A stretch of DNA of 61,234 nucleotides, taken from contig CAKTMC010000014.1 of assembly GCA_934573735.1 (NCBI GenBank), forward strand, positions 1 to 61,234. The letters are read 5' to 3'. This stretch comes from an uncultured Oscillospiraceae bacterium. GTDB lineage: Bacteria > Bacillota > Clostridia > Oscillospirales > Oscillospiraceae. The notes beneath the pieces are model-generated. The model was not told the DNA's origin, ran no database searches, and saw only the letters and a list, made by a program, of their open reading frames with translations. This document shows positions 26,856 to 36,300 of the stretch, piece by piece (within the stretch, counting starts at the first letter, position 1; each line of letters starts with the position of its first letter). The position numbers and the translations under genes are program-made.

Positions 26856-27848
26856 TCAGGCTCCGAGCAGGCTCTGGTCAAAGGCAAACAGCGCCTCGTT
26901 GATTTCAAATATATCGTATTTTCCCTGACGGATAAAATACTCGATTATGACGTCAAACTTGCTGCTTGCGCTGAGCGCGTAGCCTGCGCGGGAGATGAGG
27001 TCGCGTGTCTCCTCCAGACTGAGCCTGAGCGCTATGGCAAAGGCTATGGCCGTGGACTTTGAGGGCTTATAGGCGGGATTATTGCGTATCTTTGAGAAGA
27101 GCTTGCGGTCAACATTGGCTCTTTTATAGACCTCCGAGTCCTTTTGACCGCTGCGGTCGATGAGCGTCAACAGCGTCTCCGAAAAGCCCGCGTCCAGATG
27201 CATGAGCAGCTCGTCAAGCCTGATGTCCCCGAGAGAATATTCCTCCTCGCAGACGGCCGGCGCGGTGCTCTCATAAAACGGTCTTGGCATCGAGCGCGCC
27301 TGACGGAGACAGCTGTGCTCGTCAACATAGTGGTCGTCAATGTATTCTGCGATATCCGCAAAGAGCTTGCTGCTGATTTGATAAGTCTCGCGGCCGTAAA
27401 CCACAAGATATACCGTCATGTCGTTTTGCAGAAGAAACTGGCCGATGCTGTCCACCGCGACGCGCAGCGCCTCATCGTTTGGGTAGCCGAATGCGCCGGA
27501 GGCGATGAGCGGAAACGCAACGCTCTCACAGCCATGCTCCTTGGCAAGCGCAAGACTCTTGCGATAGCAGGAGGCAAGCTGCTCCCGCTCGTTTTGAGCG
27601 CCGCCGCGCCATATGGGACCGACGGTGTGGATCACATATTTGCAGGGCAGACGGTAAGCGCCGGTGATTTTCGCCTCGCCGCAGCGACATCCGCCGAGAG
27701 TCCGGCACTCGGCCAGAAGCTCCGCACCCGCCGCACGGTGAATACAGCCGTCCACACCGCCGCCGCCGAGCAGCGTCTCGTTTGCGGCGTTAACTATGGC
27801 GTCCACCTGCATTTTTGTTATATCATTGCGAACTATCTCAAGGGGCAT
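26856..27848 (-). CDS. Macrodomain protein with extra C-terminal domain
   Basis: 330 residues. The N-terminal ~170 are a macrodomain of the ADP-ribose/O-acetyl-ADP-ribose hydrolase class, with VNAANETLLGGGGVDG, the ALIASGAFGYP-like loop (here FPLIASGAFGYP) and an HTVGP strand. The C-terminal half (~215-330) is helical, with a segment (VYKRANVDRKLFSKIRNN, then SLEETRDLISRAGYALS) resembling a helix-turn-helix-like or sigma-related fold seen in many Firmicutes macrodomain proteins. The likely reaction is removal or hydrolysis of ADP-ribose adducts; the function of the second half is unknown. Upstream is a short transcript-like unit at 27888-28001. Confidence 0.87.
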   Translation of the reverse strand: MPLEIVRNDITKMQVDAIVNAANETLLGGGGVDGCIHRAAGAELLAECRTLGGCRCGEAKITGAYRLPCKYVIHTVGPIWRGGAQNEREQLASCYRKSLALAKEHGCESVAFPLIASGAFGYPNDEALRVAVDSIGQFLLQNDMTVYLVVYGRETYQISSKLFADIAEYIDDHYVDEHSCLRQARSMPRPFYESTAPAVCEEEYSLGDIRLDELLMHLDAGFSETLLTLIDRSGQKDSEVYKRANVDRKLFSKIRNNPAYKPSKSTAIAFAIALRLSLEETRDLISRAGYALSASSKFDVIIEYFIRQGKYDIFEINEALFAFDQSLLGA

Positions 27849-27887
27849 TTTCTCACCACCGAAATGTTTTGTTTTTTACTGCGGATA

Positions 27888-27914
27888 TAAAAAAGCCCTG
27901 CCGAGCGGCAGAGC
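27888..27914 (-). terminator. Terminator-like hairpin upstream of the macrodomain gene
   Basis: On the minus strand, gctctgccg / cggcagggc (one G-U or mismatch) is followed by a T run. It either ends the DNA glycosylase transcript or attenuates the macrodomain transcript that would start near 27966. Confidence 0.7.
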
Positions 27915-27972
27915 ATGAGAACTTTAGCTTAGGCTGCCGGTGCATCACAACACCTCGACAGCGTTGTATATA

Positions 27973-28001
27973 ATGATAGCACGCCCAAGCAGGAAATGCA
28001 A
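27973..28001 (-). promoter_or_regulatory. Candidate promoter upstream of the macrodomain gene
   Basis: Minus strand: TTGCAT (28001-27996), 17 bases, TATCAT (27978-27973). The transcript would be ~75 bases before reaching the terminator-like hairpin at 27888-27914. Confidence 0.5.
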
Positions 28002-28035
28002 GGAAATTGATATTGTATTATAAGAGCCGCTGCGC

Positions 28036-28875
28036 TTACTCCTTACCGTGGCTGCGGGCATAGTAGAATATATACTGCTGGGCAAGACCTGCGCAGTCGC
28101 CGAGGACTGCCGGGTCAAAGTCCGGCGGGAAGTGCTCCTTCAGCGCGCGGCGTATCCAGACATCAACGGGAAAGGCCTCCATATGATTTAGCCCAAAAAG
28201 CACCACGCAGTTTGCGACCTTGTCGCCGATGCCGTTTAGCTGCTTGAGCGCCTTTTTCGCCGTCTCGCTGTCTGCCGCCCTTAGCTCTGCGAGGTCTATC
28301 GCCCCGCCCGCGACCGCGATTGCCGCCGAGATGATATAGGGCGCACGGTAGCCGCAGCGCAGCGGCGAAAGCTCCTCGACACTGAGCGAGGCAATGCGCT
28401 CGGCACTCGGAAAGCTATAATAGCGCTGCCCTTCAAAATCCACCGGCTCACCGAACATCGAGCACAGGCGCTCCACGATGCCCTTGATGCGGCTGATATT
28501 GTTGCACTGCGATATGATAAACGAGCACAGCGCCTCCCAGCCGTCCTGCCGCAGAATTCTGATTCCGCGTCCGTAATCGACGCAGGCGGCAAGATAATCC
28601 CCGCCGCTCAAAAAGCTCTGCGAGGCGGCGGCATAGTCGCGCTCAAGGTCAAAATACTCCCGCCACAGCGACTCCGGCGCTGCCGAGCGCAGATAGACTC
28701 TGCCGTCATCGCTCCAGACCCGCGCAGGATAACCGAAGGCGACGCCGGTATATACGCCCTCCGAGTCGGAATTCCAGCGGAAGCACTGTCCGCACTCAAA
28801 GGTCTTTACTATGTCAAGCTCGTGAGCGGAGGCAAGCTCTATGGTTTTTATTTCTCTTTCGCCTGTATTCGGCAT
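28036..28875 (-). CDS. 8-oxoguanine DNA glycosylase/AP lyase (Ogg1-like, HhH-GPD)
   Basis: About 279 residues. The N-terminal beta domain contains CGQCFRW, characteristic of Ogg-type glycosylases. The HhH-GPD part has the hairpin LNGIGDKVANC with the catalytic Lys, and the conserved Asp in FPVDVWIRRAL. The enzyme removes oxidised guanine from DNA and nicks the abasic site. The frame can be read from 28920, but a consensus promoter (TTGCCA-17-TATAAT) occupies 28892-28920, so translation should start at 28881 or 28875; I prefer 28875, with GGTGA just upstream. The transcript leader would be very short. Confidence 0.9.
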   Translation of the reverse strand: MPNTGEREIKTIELASAHELDIVKTFECGQCFRWNSDSEGVYTGVAFGYPARVWSDDGRVYLRSAAPESLWREYFDLERDYAAASQSFLSGGDYLAACVDYGRGIRILRQDGWEALCSFIISQCNNISRIKGIVERLCSMFGEPVDFEGQRYYSFPSAERIASLSVEELSPLRCGYRAPYIISAAIAVAGGAIDLAELRAADSETAKKALKQLNGIGDKVANCVVLFGLNHMEAFPVDVWIRRALKEHFPPDFDPAVLGDCAGLAQQYIFYYARSHGKE

Positions 28876-28891
28876 AAGCATCACCGCGCCG

Positions 28892-28920
28892 ATTATATAT
28901 CGTGCAGCCGATTTTGGCAA
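28892..28920 (-). promoter_or_regulatory. Promoter of the DNA glycosylase gene
   Basis: Minus strand TTGCCA (28920-28915), 17 bases, TATAAT (28897-28892). It lies within the apparent open frame and fixes the gene start downstream. Confidence 0.75.
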
Positions 28921-28939
28921 GGATAATTCTCATATAGCG

Positions 28940-29308
28940 TCAAATATGCCCGGTGAGCGTCAAAACGCTGAGCGTGAGCAGCACGAGCAGCGCCGCAAGG
29001 CTCAAAATCGCCGCCGGACGCAGCCGTCTTTTACCGCGTGGGACTCTCTGCGCCGTATATGCTCCCGCCGCCTGCCGCGCACGGCGCAAAAGCTCCGCCT
29101 GACTGCGTCCGGAGCCGCGCAGATACTCGTCACGCACGATGAACACCGCCTGCTCGAAGATACTCGGATCGGGCGAGGGAACGACTATCACGCGCCGCGC
29201 CGTCCCGCGCAGCGGCTCCGGGGGCGCAGACTCCGTGGGCGGGGCAAGCAGAGCATCCCGCAGCGCCCTGCGAATATCCGCAAGCCGCCAGCGCAGCCCC
29301 GGTCTCAT
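28940..29308 (-). CDS. Small basic membrane protein downstream of spoIIE
   Basis: 122 residues, rich in Arg and Ala, with one C-terminal membrane helix (~98-118, ILSLAALLVLLTLSVLTL). The ATG overlaps the spoIIE stop (ATGA), so translation is coupled. No family is recognised. Its position suggests co-expression with spoIIE early in sporulation; function unknown. Confidence 0.75.
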   Translation of the reverse strand: MRPGLRWRLADIRRALRDALLAPPTESAPPEPLRGTARRVIVVPSPDPSIFEQAVFIVRDEYLRGSGRSQAELLRRARQAAGAYTAQRVPRGKRRLRPAAILSLAALLVLLTLSVLTLTGHI

Positions 29309-31632
29309 ACGCGCTCCTCGACGCGGACGGTCACAACGGTCATGTCGTCCTCCGCGCCGTACTGCTTTTCCGCCGCCTTCAGCGTGGCTTTTGCCAGCGA
29401 TTTCATGTCCTCGCCGCTCTTTTGCAAAAGCGAGCGCAGCCAGCCGTCGTCATCCTCATCGACTATAACTCCGTCCGAGGCGATAACGGCGGTCGAGCCC
29501 GGTCTGAGCCGCATACGCACAAGATCCGGCGCGACTCCGTCCCCGAGGTTCAGCCCCGCCGCAAGCGTTTCGCCCTTGATGCGCCGAATACGCCCGACGC
29601 TCATGACGTATGACGGTGCGGCGCCGTACTTATAAAAGCAGGTCTCGCCCGAAAAGAGGTCAACGCACATGAGGTCAACCGTCGCGTAGCCCCACGAGTC
29701 GCTGCCGCCGCGCAGAAGCATCACGGAGTTTAAGAGCTTCATTGCAACGGCGGGGTCTGCCCCGGAGCGGAGGAATTTTTCGAGTATGGCGACTATCTCG
29801 GCGCTCTCCCGCGCCGCCTCGCTCCCTGTGCCCATGCCGTCTGACAATATGACGCAGAGTATTCCGGAGTCGGTCTTAAAATAGCTGCCTCTGTCGCCGC
29901 TGACCTTCTCCCCGCGTTTTTTGAGCGCCGCAATGCCCACCGATACGGCAAGCGGCTCTGCCTCTAAAAGCGTCATGCATGAGCACTCCTCCGGCAGCTC
30001 ACCCAGGAGGCATAGCCGCTGACCTACAACGGCAGAGAGCTTGCCGAGCCAATCGGCAGACGCGGTCAGGGGGCTGAGTCTGCCGCTTTCTATGCTCACG
30101 CGCATACGTCCCCGCCCGTCACGGTAGACGGCGGTCTCCGCGTCTATGTCAAGGCCCTTGAGATATCGCCGCAGACGGCGCTCGGCAAGCGGGTCCGCGC
30201 CGTTTACGCTGCCAAGCTCCGCGGCAATACGCCCGAGCATAGCCGACATGTCCTGATACTGCCCCCACGCGGCGCTCCGATTTTCCGAAAGACGCGCCTG
30301 AAGCTGCCGTCTGTAGGCTACCGCACGCAGCTCCGCGTTCACCGCCGCGACAAAGGCCATGAGACTGATGCATTTCTCGCGGAAGAAGCCCGGAAAGTCC
30401 GTATGCTCAAGGCTTCCGTGCTGCTGCATGGCCTGAGATGCGTCGTTCATGGCGGAGAGCGTGTCAACATAGTCTGCGTTCCAGCAGCGATTTTTGAACT
30501 TGCACTTGACGCAGACCTGATCCGCCGCACGGTCAAAAATACGCGCGATATTCTCATCGTTATACGGCTCCGAGATGTTGCGCCGCACGACCTCAAACAG
30601 CTCTGCATAAGCGTCGCTTAGCTCACGGACGTGCCCTGCAACGTAGCGGCGCAGATTTGTCTCTCCGCTGCCGCGCTCCATACGCTGGAGCATCACTCCG
30701 ACATAGTTTAGAAGCGGCGAGGGCAAAAGTACAAACACCGCGCCCGCAAAAAAGCACTCGAGCAGTGCGCCGAGGTATCTGTCGGCATCCCAGGCACAGA
30801 TGACGGCGATAGCGTTTGCCACAAGAAATGACAGCGCGAACAGCAGTCTCCCGTGCTTGCCGAAAACGCCGCCCAAGAGCCCGGAAAAGGCGAAAAGCAT
30901 GGTGTAATACGGCGCGCCGCCGTGGGAAATGTCCATGGCAAGCCCCAAAACCGTCCCGACCGCAGCGCCGGTGAGCATACCGCCCTGCATCGCCGAGGCC
31001 ATCACCAGCAGCAGCGCCGCCCAGCGTCCAATCGACACCAAGCCGAACAGCTCAATGCGTCCGACGGCGATGAGCGCACAGGCGGCGGATATCAAAAGCG
31101 CGGCGCTGTGCCGCAGCTCCTCCGTCTCACTGCTGCGCGGCGCGGCCGAGACCGCCTCGCGGAAAAAGTAGCAGCCGCCGAAGGCAAGCGCCGTCTCAAG
31201 CACAAGCTTTGCCGCAAGCGGTACCTCCCCGGCAGGTATGGAAAAGCTGCCCAAAAAGCCGGTCAGCGCCATGACGAGCGCCGAGGCCAAGGGCATAAAA
31301 AGCCCATGCTTATAAAATTCCAGCTCCTGAAACACAAAGCCTATCGTGTAGACCAGCACCGCCGCCGCGATATAGCGTATGCCCCAGTCGATGCCGCCGC
31401 TCAGAAGATAGCCGAGCGCCGCCCCGGTCAGCGCGAAAACTCCGTTCAGCCCCGGCCCCGCAGCGGCGACAAACGCCATCCCGAACGGCGCTCCCGACGC
31501 GAGCACCCGCGCACAGGCCGTCACAAAGCCGCCGAGCATATAGCCGCCGCAGCGCAGAGCCGCCCGAAAGCGCGGATCTCCGAGACCCGACACAGCCCGC
31601 GCGGCAAAGATTTTCCCTCCCTCAGTTGCCAT
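29305..31632 (-). CDS. spoIIE: Stage II sporulation protein E
   Basis: A 775-residue sporulation phosphatase. The N-terminal ~300 residues contain about ten membrane helices. A central regulatory region includes a Cys cluster CVKCKFKNRCW typical of SpoIIE. The C-terminal PP2C domain has the metal-binding Asp in ILSDGMGTGSEA, the GGSDSWGYATVDL segment, and the final ASDGV and EDDMTVVTV motifs. In Bacillus it localises to the polar septum and dephosphorylates SpoIIAA, activating the forespore factor SigF. The start has AGGAGGA upstream. It shows that the organism has a sporulation pathway. The spoIIA genes are not in the window. Confidence 0.96.
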   Translation of the reverse strand: MATEGGKIFAARAVSGLGDPRFRAALRCGGYMLGGFVTACARVLASGAPFGMAFVAAAGPGLNGVFALTGAALGYLLSGGIDWGIRYIAAAVLVYTIGFVFQELEFYKHGLFMPLASALVMALTGFLGSFSIPAGEVPLAAKLVLETALAFGGCYFFREAVSAAPRSSETEELRHSAALLISAACALIAVGRIELFGLVSIGRWAALLLVMASAMQGGMLTGAAVGTVLGLAMDISHGGAPYYTMLFAFSGLLGGVFGKHGRLLFALSFLVANAIAVICAWDADRYLGALLECFFAGAVFVLLPSPLLNYVGVMLQRMERGSGETNLRRYVAGHVRELSDAYAELFEVVRRNISEPYNDENIARIFDRAADQVCVKCKFKNRCWNADYVDTLSAMNDASQAMQQHGSLEHTDFPGFFREKCISLMAFVAAVNAELRAVAYRRQLQARLSENRSAAWGQYQDMSAMLGRIAAELGSVNGADPLAERRLRRYLKGLDIDAETAVYRDGRGRMRVSIESGRLSPLTASADWLGKLSAVVGQRLCLLGELPEECSCMTLLEAEPLAVSVGIAALKKRGEKVSGDRGSYFKTDSGILCVILSDGMGTGSEAARESAEIVAILEKFLRSGADPAVAMKLLNSVMLLRGGSDSWGYATVDLMCVDLFSGETCFYKYGAAPSYVMSVGRIRRIKGETLAAGLNLGDGVAPDLVRMRLRPGSTAVIASDGVIVDEDDDGWLRSLLQKSGEDMKSLAKATLKAAEKQYGAEDDMTVVTVRVEERV

Positions 31633-31964
31633 TACTTGTCCTCCTAAGTTTACATAAGATATGATAATTATAATTATGTAATTCTACGAAGACCGTCATA
31701 TGGCGCTGTTGCAATTTGGTTTATGCCATAAGGAAATAATGGAAAATAGTCGGCGGAGAGCTGGAAATAAATTAGGCTGCTCTGTCACAGAAAACAGAGA
31801 CAAACATAAACGACGGAATGATGCTCGATTACCGCTTTATCGTGCACACATCCGGAAGTATATGTACATTGTAATAACGCAGGCGCGCAGAAGTACTTCG
31901 TAACCGGAAGTCCAAGCCTTCGACAGAATTGGAAGTACAAAGTCAAAATTTTCTTTTTTTATAC
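31633..31964. other. Divergent intergenic region spoIIE / accessory operon 2
   Basis: About 330 A/T-rich bases hold the spoIIE leader and control region. On the minus strand a TATAAT-like hexamer lies at about 31660-31665 but lacks a good -35. A TGTCGAA core (minus strand, 31925-31919) could be a Spo0A site. A 67-codon plus-strand frame (31700-31903) has no binding site and no recognisable protein. Confidence 0.45.
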
Positions 31965-31993
31965 TGGACAATTCCAACATGCTGTGTTATAGT
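31965..31993 (+). promoter_or_regulatory. Promoter of accessory operon 2
   Basis: TGGACA (31965-31970), 17 bases, TATAGT (31988-31993). The transcript would carry a leader of ~220 bases before the first gene. Confidence 0.65.
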
Positions 31994-32011
31994 GTATATA
32001 TAATTTATACA

Positions 32012-32154
32012 AAAAGCTGACGAAAAAAATCGATTTTCAGCTCCCCCCGGATGTGCAGTTTTTGAGAGGCTCTGAGAATCTGTTTTTTACTCTCGCTTAC
32101 ACTGTATAGCTTATGATGGGGAAAGGCCACTGCGTCTGTGGCGTTTCTCAAAAA
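32012..32154 (+). promoter_or_regulatory. Structured 5' leader RNA of accessory operon 2
   Basis: A first hairpin pairs agctga with tcagct around 32012-32042. A second, larger domain is closed by tttttgaga (32059-32067) pairing with tctcaaaaa (32146-32154) and contains an inner hairpin gccac/gtggc (32126-32142). I do not recognise a known riboswitch class. It may control expression, or be a small RNA. Confidence 0.5.
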
Positions 32155-32220
32155 GGGATTTATTGGGGGTATTGAATACTCAACGGTATTTGATATAAAA
32201 AAACAGAAGGGAGAAAAAGT

Positions 32221-32481
32221 ATGGGCATAGCGTCATTGGTTCTTGGTATTATATCAATAATCTGCGGACTCTTCTTGACAGGCTTTCAGTGGGTTGGAGC
32301 TATTGTTGGCATAGTCGGCATCATTCTTGGTGCAGCCGCCAAAAAGAACCCCGAGAAGAAGGGTATTGCAACTGCCGGTTTGATTTGCTCCATCATCGGC
32401 TTCATTCTCTGCATCATTCTCTACCTTGCATGTGTTGCATGTGTAGGTGGCCTTGCTGCTGCTGCTTCCAGCAGTTGGTAA
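32221..32481 (+). CDS. Small two-helix membrane protein (DUF4190-like)
   Basis: 86 residues made of two hydrophobic segments (~1-40 and ~50-80) around a short charged loop KKNPEKK, with small-residue-rich helices. This is the pattern of DUF4190-type proteins. A GAAGGGAG site precedes the ATG. It is the first gene of accessory operon 2 and is followed by a strong hairpin, so it may be made in excess over the later genes. Function unknown. Confidence 0.78.
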   Translation: MGIASLVLGIISIICGLFLTGFQWVGAIVGIVGIILGAAAKKNPEKKGIATAGLICSIIGFILCIILYLACVACVGGLAAAASSSW

Positions 32482-32496
32482 CTTATTATTCCTTGG

Positions 32497-32548
32497 GTTC
32501 ATGCAGTACCTTGTTTCGCCAAAGTACTGCATGAACATTTTTTCTATT
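32497..32548 (+). terminator. Internal terminator or attenuator in operon 2
   Basis: 13-bp perfect arms, gttcatgcagtac and its complement (32497-32509, 32524-32536), followed by a T-rich tract. It lies between the small membrane gene and the Lgt-like gene, so read-through would set the level of the distal genes. Confidence 0.85.
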
Positions 32549-32563
32549 TTTTGGAGAAATCCT

Positions 32564-33337
32564 ATGCATCCATTTTTTCACATTCTCTCTATAGATATCC
32601 CCGCCTATGGTGTGTTCTTAGCGTCGGGGATAACTTTTGCTTCATTGATGGCCATTCTGCTTGCAAAGAAAGCAGGGGGCGATCCTGACTATACGCTGAT
32701 TATCATTTGCTGCGCAATAGGCGGTGCGCTTATCGGGAGCAATCTTTTATATTTGTTTGTTTCTTATGGTATAGACCGAGTGATAGCGGACATAAAAGCG
32801 GGAAATTTCTCGTTTCTCAGCTCCGGCGGTCTTGTATTTTACGGAGGCTTGATAGGAGGAATTGCGGGGGCTTTTCTCGGCATAAGGATAACACATGAGA
32901 CTCGCTATTCCATGCTGGTCAATGCCATTGCTCCGAGTATTCCCTTCGGACACGCTTTCGGAAGAGTTGGATGTCTGTTTGCAGGGTGCTGCTACGGTAT
33001 CCCCTATGACGGAGCTTGCGCCGTCAGTTTGGAGCCTGTCGGCATAATGTACCCCGTGTTTCCCGTGCAATTGCTGGAGGCTGTTTTGAATTTGCTCCTC
33101 TCCCTATGTCTACTGCTCATTTCCAGGAAAAAGCCCTCGGGCTTCACGCTGCTTTATCTATATCTGATATGCTACTCCGGGATACGTTTTGTGCTGGAAT
33201 TCTTGAGAGGCGACCTAATTCGCGGCATTTACTACGGATTGTCAAGCTCTCAGTGGATCAGCGTTTTTTTAATGGTTAGCGGCACTCTATTCCTCGTTTT
33301 CACTCATGCACTTAAAAAGGTGGTAATTAAAGAATGA
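32564..33337 (+). CDS. Lgt-like prolipoprotein diacylglyceryl transferase paralogue
   Basis: 257 residues, polytopic, of the Lgt family that moves a diacylglyceryl group onto the lipobox cysteine of prolipoproteins. Seen are GGLVFYGGLIGG, HAFGRVGCLFAGCCYG and RFVLEFLRGD. In canonical Lgt the first motif carries a His where this has Tyr, and the second has Asn where this has Leu and extra Cys, so it is a divergent paralogue and may have altered or no transferase activity. ATG 32564 has TTGGAGA upstream; a frame from 32447 would run through the terminator. The stop overlaps the ATPase start. No lipobox protein is encoded in the operon. Confidence 0.82.
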   Translation: MHPFFHILSIDIPAYGVFLASGITFASLMAILLAKKAGGDPDYTLIIICCAIGGALIGSNLLYLFVSYGIDRVIADIKAGNFSFLSSGGLVFYGGLIGGIAGAFLGIRITHETRYSMLVNAIAPSIPFGHAFGRVGCLFAGCCYGIPYDGACAVSLEPVGIMYPVFPVQLLEAVLNLLLSLCLLLISRKKPSGFTLLYLYLICYSGIRFVLEFLRGDLIRGIYYGLSSSQWISVFLMVSGTLFLVFTHALKKVVIKE

Positions 33338-36300
33338 ATGGGAATAAAAGAATAAACAGAGATTTGGAAATTCTGCAAAGCATCCAAGCAGCAAAGCTTT
33401 ATTTGGATAAGGAATACTTGGATCAGCTTACGGATTGGGAGGTTCTGCCCCTCCCGGAGCGTGAACGCAAGGGCAGGTTTTTGCGATTATGCCGTATAGA
33501 AAAGATAGTTTACGATAAGAACGAGGATATAAATGACAAGCTGGTCAGCGTATATAACGCTGTATCACAGTTTGCAAATCATGTTATTTTGCTTCTTGTC
33601 GGGAAAAAGAGCTGCGTTGAGATGTATCTCGGCGTTCAAGCGAGAGGTGACGCAGGAGTTGCCAACGATATCCTGACCGAAGCCTTTCGTGCAAACTTCC
33701 CCGGAAGCGCAATATCCGCGCTGAATATTTCGGACGGTGAGAAGCTGCTGAATGCCGCCGTCTATGGATATACGGGAAATTCGGAGGATGAGTACCGAGA
33801 GGCACACGTCGGCTGCCTTTGCGCAGTTCCGTCTCTCAGAGGAGACAAGAAGGACGCCTTTGTGCAGGGAATCGAAAAGTTTATTGATACCATGCATGGG
33901 CAGGAATATATCTGTGAGATTATCGCCAGCCCGCTGAGTAACTCGGAAATAATTCAGAGGACGGAGGGCTTTGAGCAAATCTATTCAGCGCTCTATCCCT
34001 TCTCAAAAAAATCAATGGCTCACGGGCATAACGAAGGCAGAACGCTTACTCAGGGCATCAGCGATACCATCTCATCCTCCATCAGCGAGGGCATCAGCCA
34101 ATCAAGCGGTACTACCTCGGGTCTGTCTAAGGGGAAAAACAGCGGTTACAATTTGGGCGGACATATGTTGATGAGCTTCGGCTTTTCCGAGGGCAAGTTT
34201 GAAAGCGTAAACCGCTCAGCGACGTTAACCGATACGGATACCCGTACTGACACAAGCCAAAGCTCCCGGACAAGGCAAAGCTCGGAGACGACCTCCACGG
34301 GCACGACGGACAGCATAACGGTAGAGCACAAGGACAAGGGTATCGACGATCTGCTCGAAAAGCTGGATCTCTCCATCAGCCGCATGAAGCTTGGCGCGGC
34401 TTACGGTCTGTGGGATTGCGGCGTCTATTTTCTCTCGCCGGAAAAGAAGACGATTGCCGTTGCAGCCTCGGCCTTCCGTTCCTTAGTCTTAGGGGACAAA
34501 AGCACCTCTGAGCACACGCATTTCAATCTGTTTCTCGGTGATGTTGAAGGGAGTCGGGTTTCGGCGCTTCAGGATTATATGCGCTACGGCGTGCATCCCT
34601 GCTTCAAAATCCCGAGCAAGCTCTTTGCAGCCTCGGCAGGCCCCTTTGATGAGCAGCTGGAGGTAAATGTCACTTCGACAAGTCTGGTCAGCGGAAAGGA
34701 GCTCCCTCTGCTTCTGTCTACGCCGCGTAAGTCCGTTACGGGCGTTGTCGTTACCAGTATGACCGAATTCGGCAGAAATGTTTTTGCGGAAAAAGCCGGA
34801 GATGACGGAACTATCAGTCTGGGCAAAATTCAGCATATGGAGCAGGTCGAGGAAGATTCGGTGGTTAAGCTGAATATCGAGGACTTCAGCTCGCACTGCT
34901 TTATTACAGGCTCTACAGGCAGCGGTAAGTCCAACACGGTTTACACCATTATTGAGAGGCTGGCTTTCTCCAAGCCGAAAATACCGTTTCTGGTAATCGA
35001 GCCGGCAAAGGGTGAATACCGCACGCATTTTGGCGCCGTGTCCGGGCTTAATGTTTTCGGAACCAACCCCGCATTCGGACAAATGCTCAACATAAACCCG
35101 TTCTATTTTCATCCCAAGATCCACATTCTTGAGCATCTGGATCGTCTGGTGGAAATATTCAATGCCTGCTGGGAAATGTATGCGGCAATGCCGGCAATAC
35201 TAAAGGATGCCATCGAGCATACATATATCGACAAGGGATGGGATCTGCTCAATTCCATCTATCTTCCCAAGGGACCGCCTCAATACCCGACCTTCTCCGA
35301 CGTTTTGCAGCAGTTGCCGAAAATAATAAGGAGCTCCAGCTATTCGTCAGACACGCAGGGAGATTATACGGGTGCACTTGTCACTCGCGTAAGCGCATTG
35401 ACCAACGGAATATTCGGTCAGATTTTCTGCGCGGACTATGACGTTGACGATGAAGTTCTGTTTGACCAGTCTGCAATTATTGACCTGAGCCGGGTGGGTT
35501 CAAGCGAAACCAAATCTCTTATCATGGGCTTGATAGTTCTCAGGCTGAATGAATATCGAATGGCAACGGCTACTCAGGCAAACAGCAGCCTGAAGCATAT
35601 TACCGTTATCGAAGAGGCTCACAACCTTCTGAAGAATACCGATAATATTCGCAGCGCCGGCGGAAATCAGATGGTGGCCAAGTCCGTTGAAATGATCGTA
35701 AACAGCATTGCCGAGATGCGAACCTACGGAGAGGGCTTTATCATTGTCGATCAGTCTCCGACATCCGTTGATATTTCGGCCATCAAGAACACCAATACTA
35801 AGATAATTATGCGTCTGCCGAACCGGGACGACGGAAAAATCGCAGGTGCATCCGTCTCGCTGAACGACAATCAAATTGCGGATCTTCCCCGGCTGAAGCA
35901 AGGCGTGGCCGTAATTATGCAGAGCGGCTGGACGGAAGCCGTCCTTGCCAAGATTGACAAGGCCTCCTACCGGTATGAAAAATATACCGAGCCCATTCCC
36001 TACGATAAAATCAAGGACTTCCGAAGCAAGGTTGTTACGGCACTATTAGACCAGTATGTCCTTTCGGATAACTATAGCGAGGACAAGATACTGAGCGTTA
36101 TTGATGCCTGCGACATTGAGGCGGTGCTGAAGGAGGAGATGAAGCGCTTTGTCCATCATCTGTCCGACAGCATGGCTATTGAATTCAACAGTGTTCTGCT
36201 GGGAAGGAGCTTGAAGAGGCTCGCAGCGTGTGACGGTATATTGCGAATTAATGAGAAGCATCTAAAAAAGAGCGATAAGGACAAGGAGACCGCCGACGGA

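Noticed and set aside
31700..31903. 67-residue plus-strand frame upstream of operon 2
   Set aside because: Lies before the operon promoter, lacks a binding site and resembles no protein.
31919..31925. TTCGACA as a second Spo0A box for operon 2
   Set aside because: A 7-base core in reverse orientation, about 80 bases before the transcript start; the same core occurs at 56717-56723 within a repeat, so chance is likely. Mentioned only as a weak parallel.
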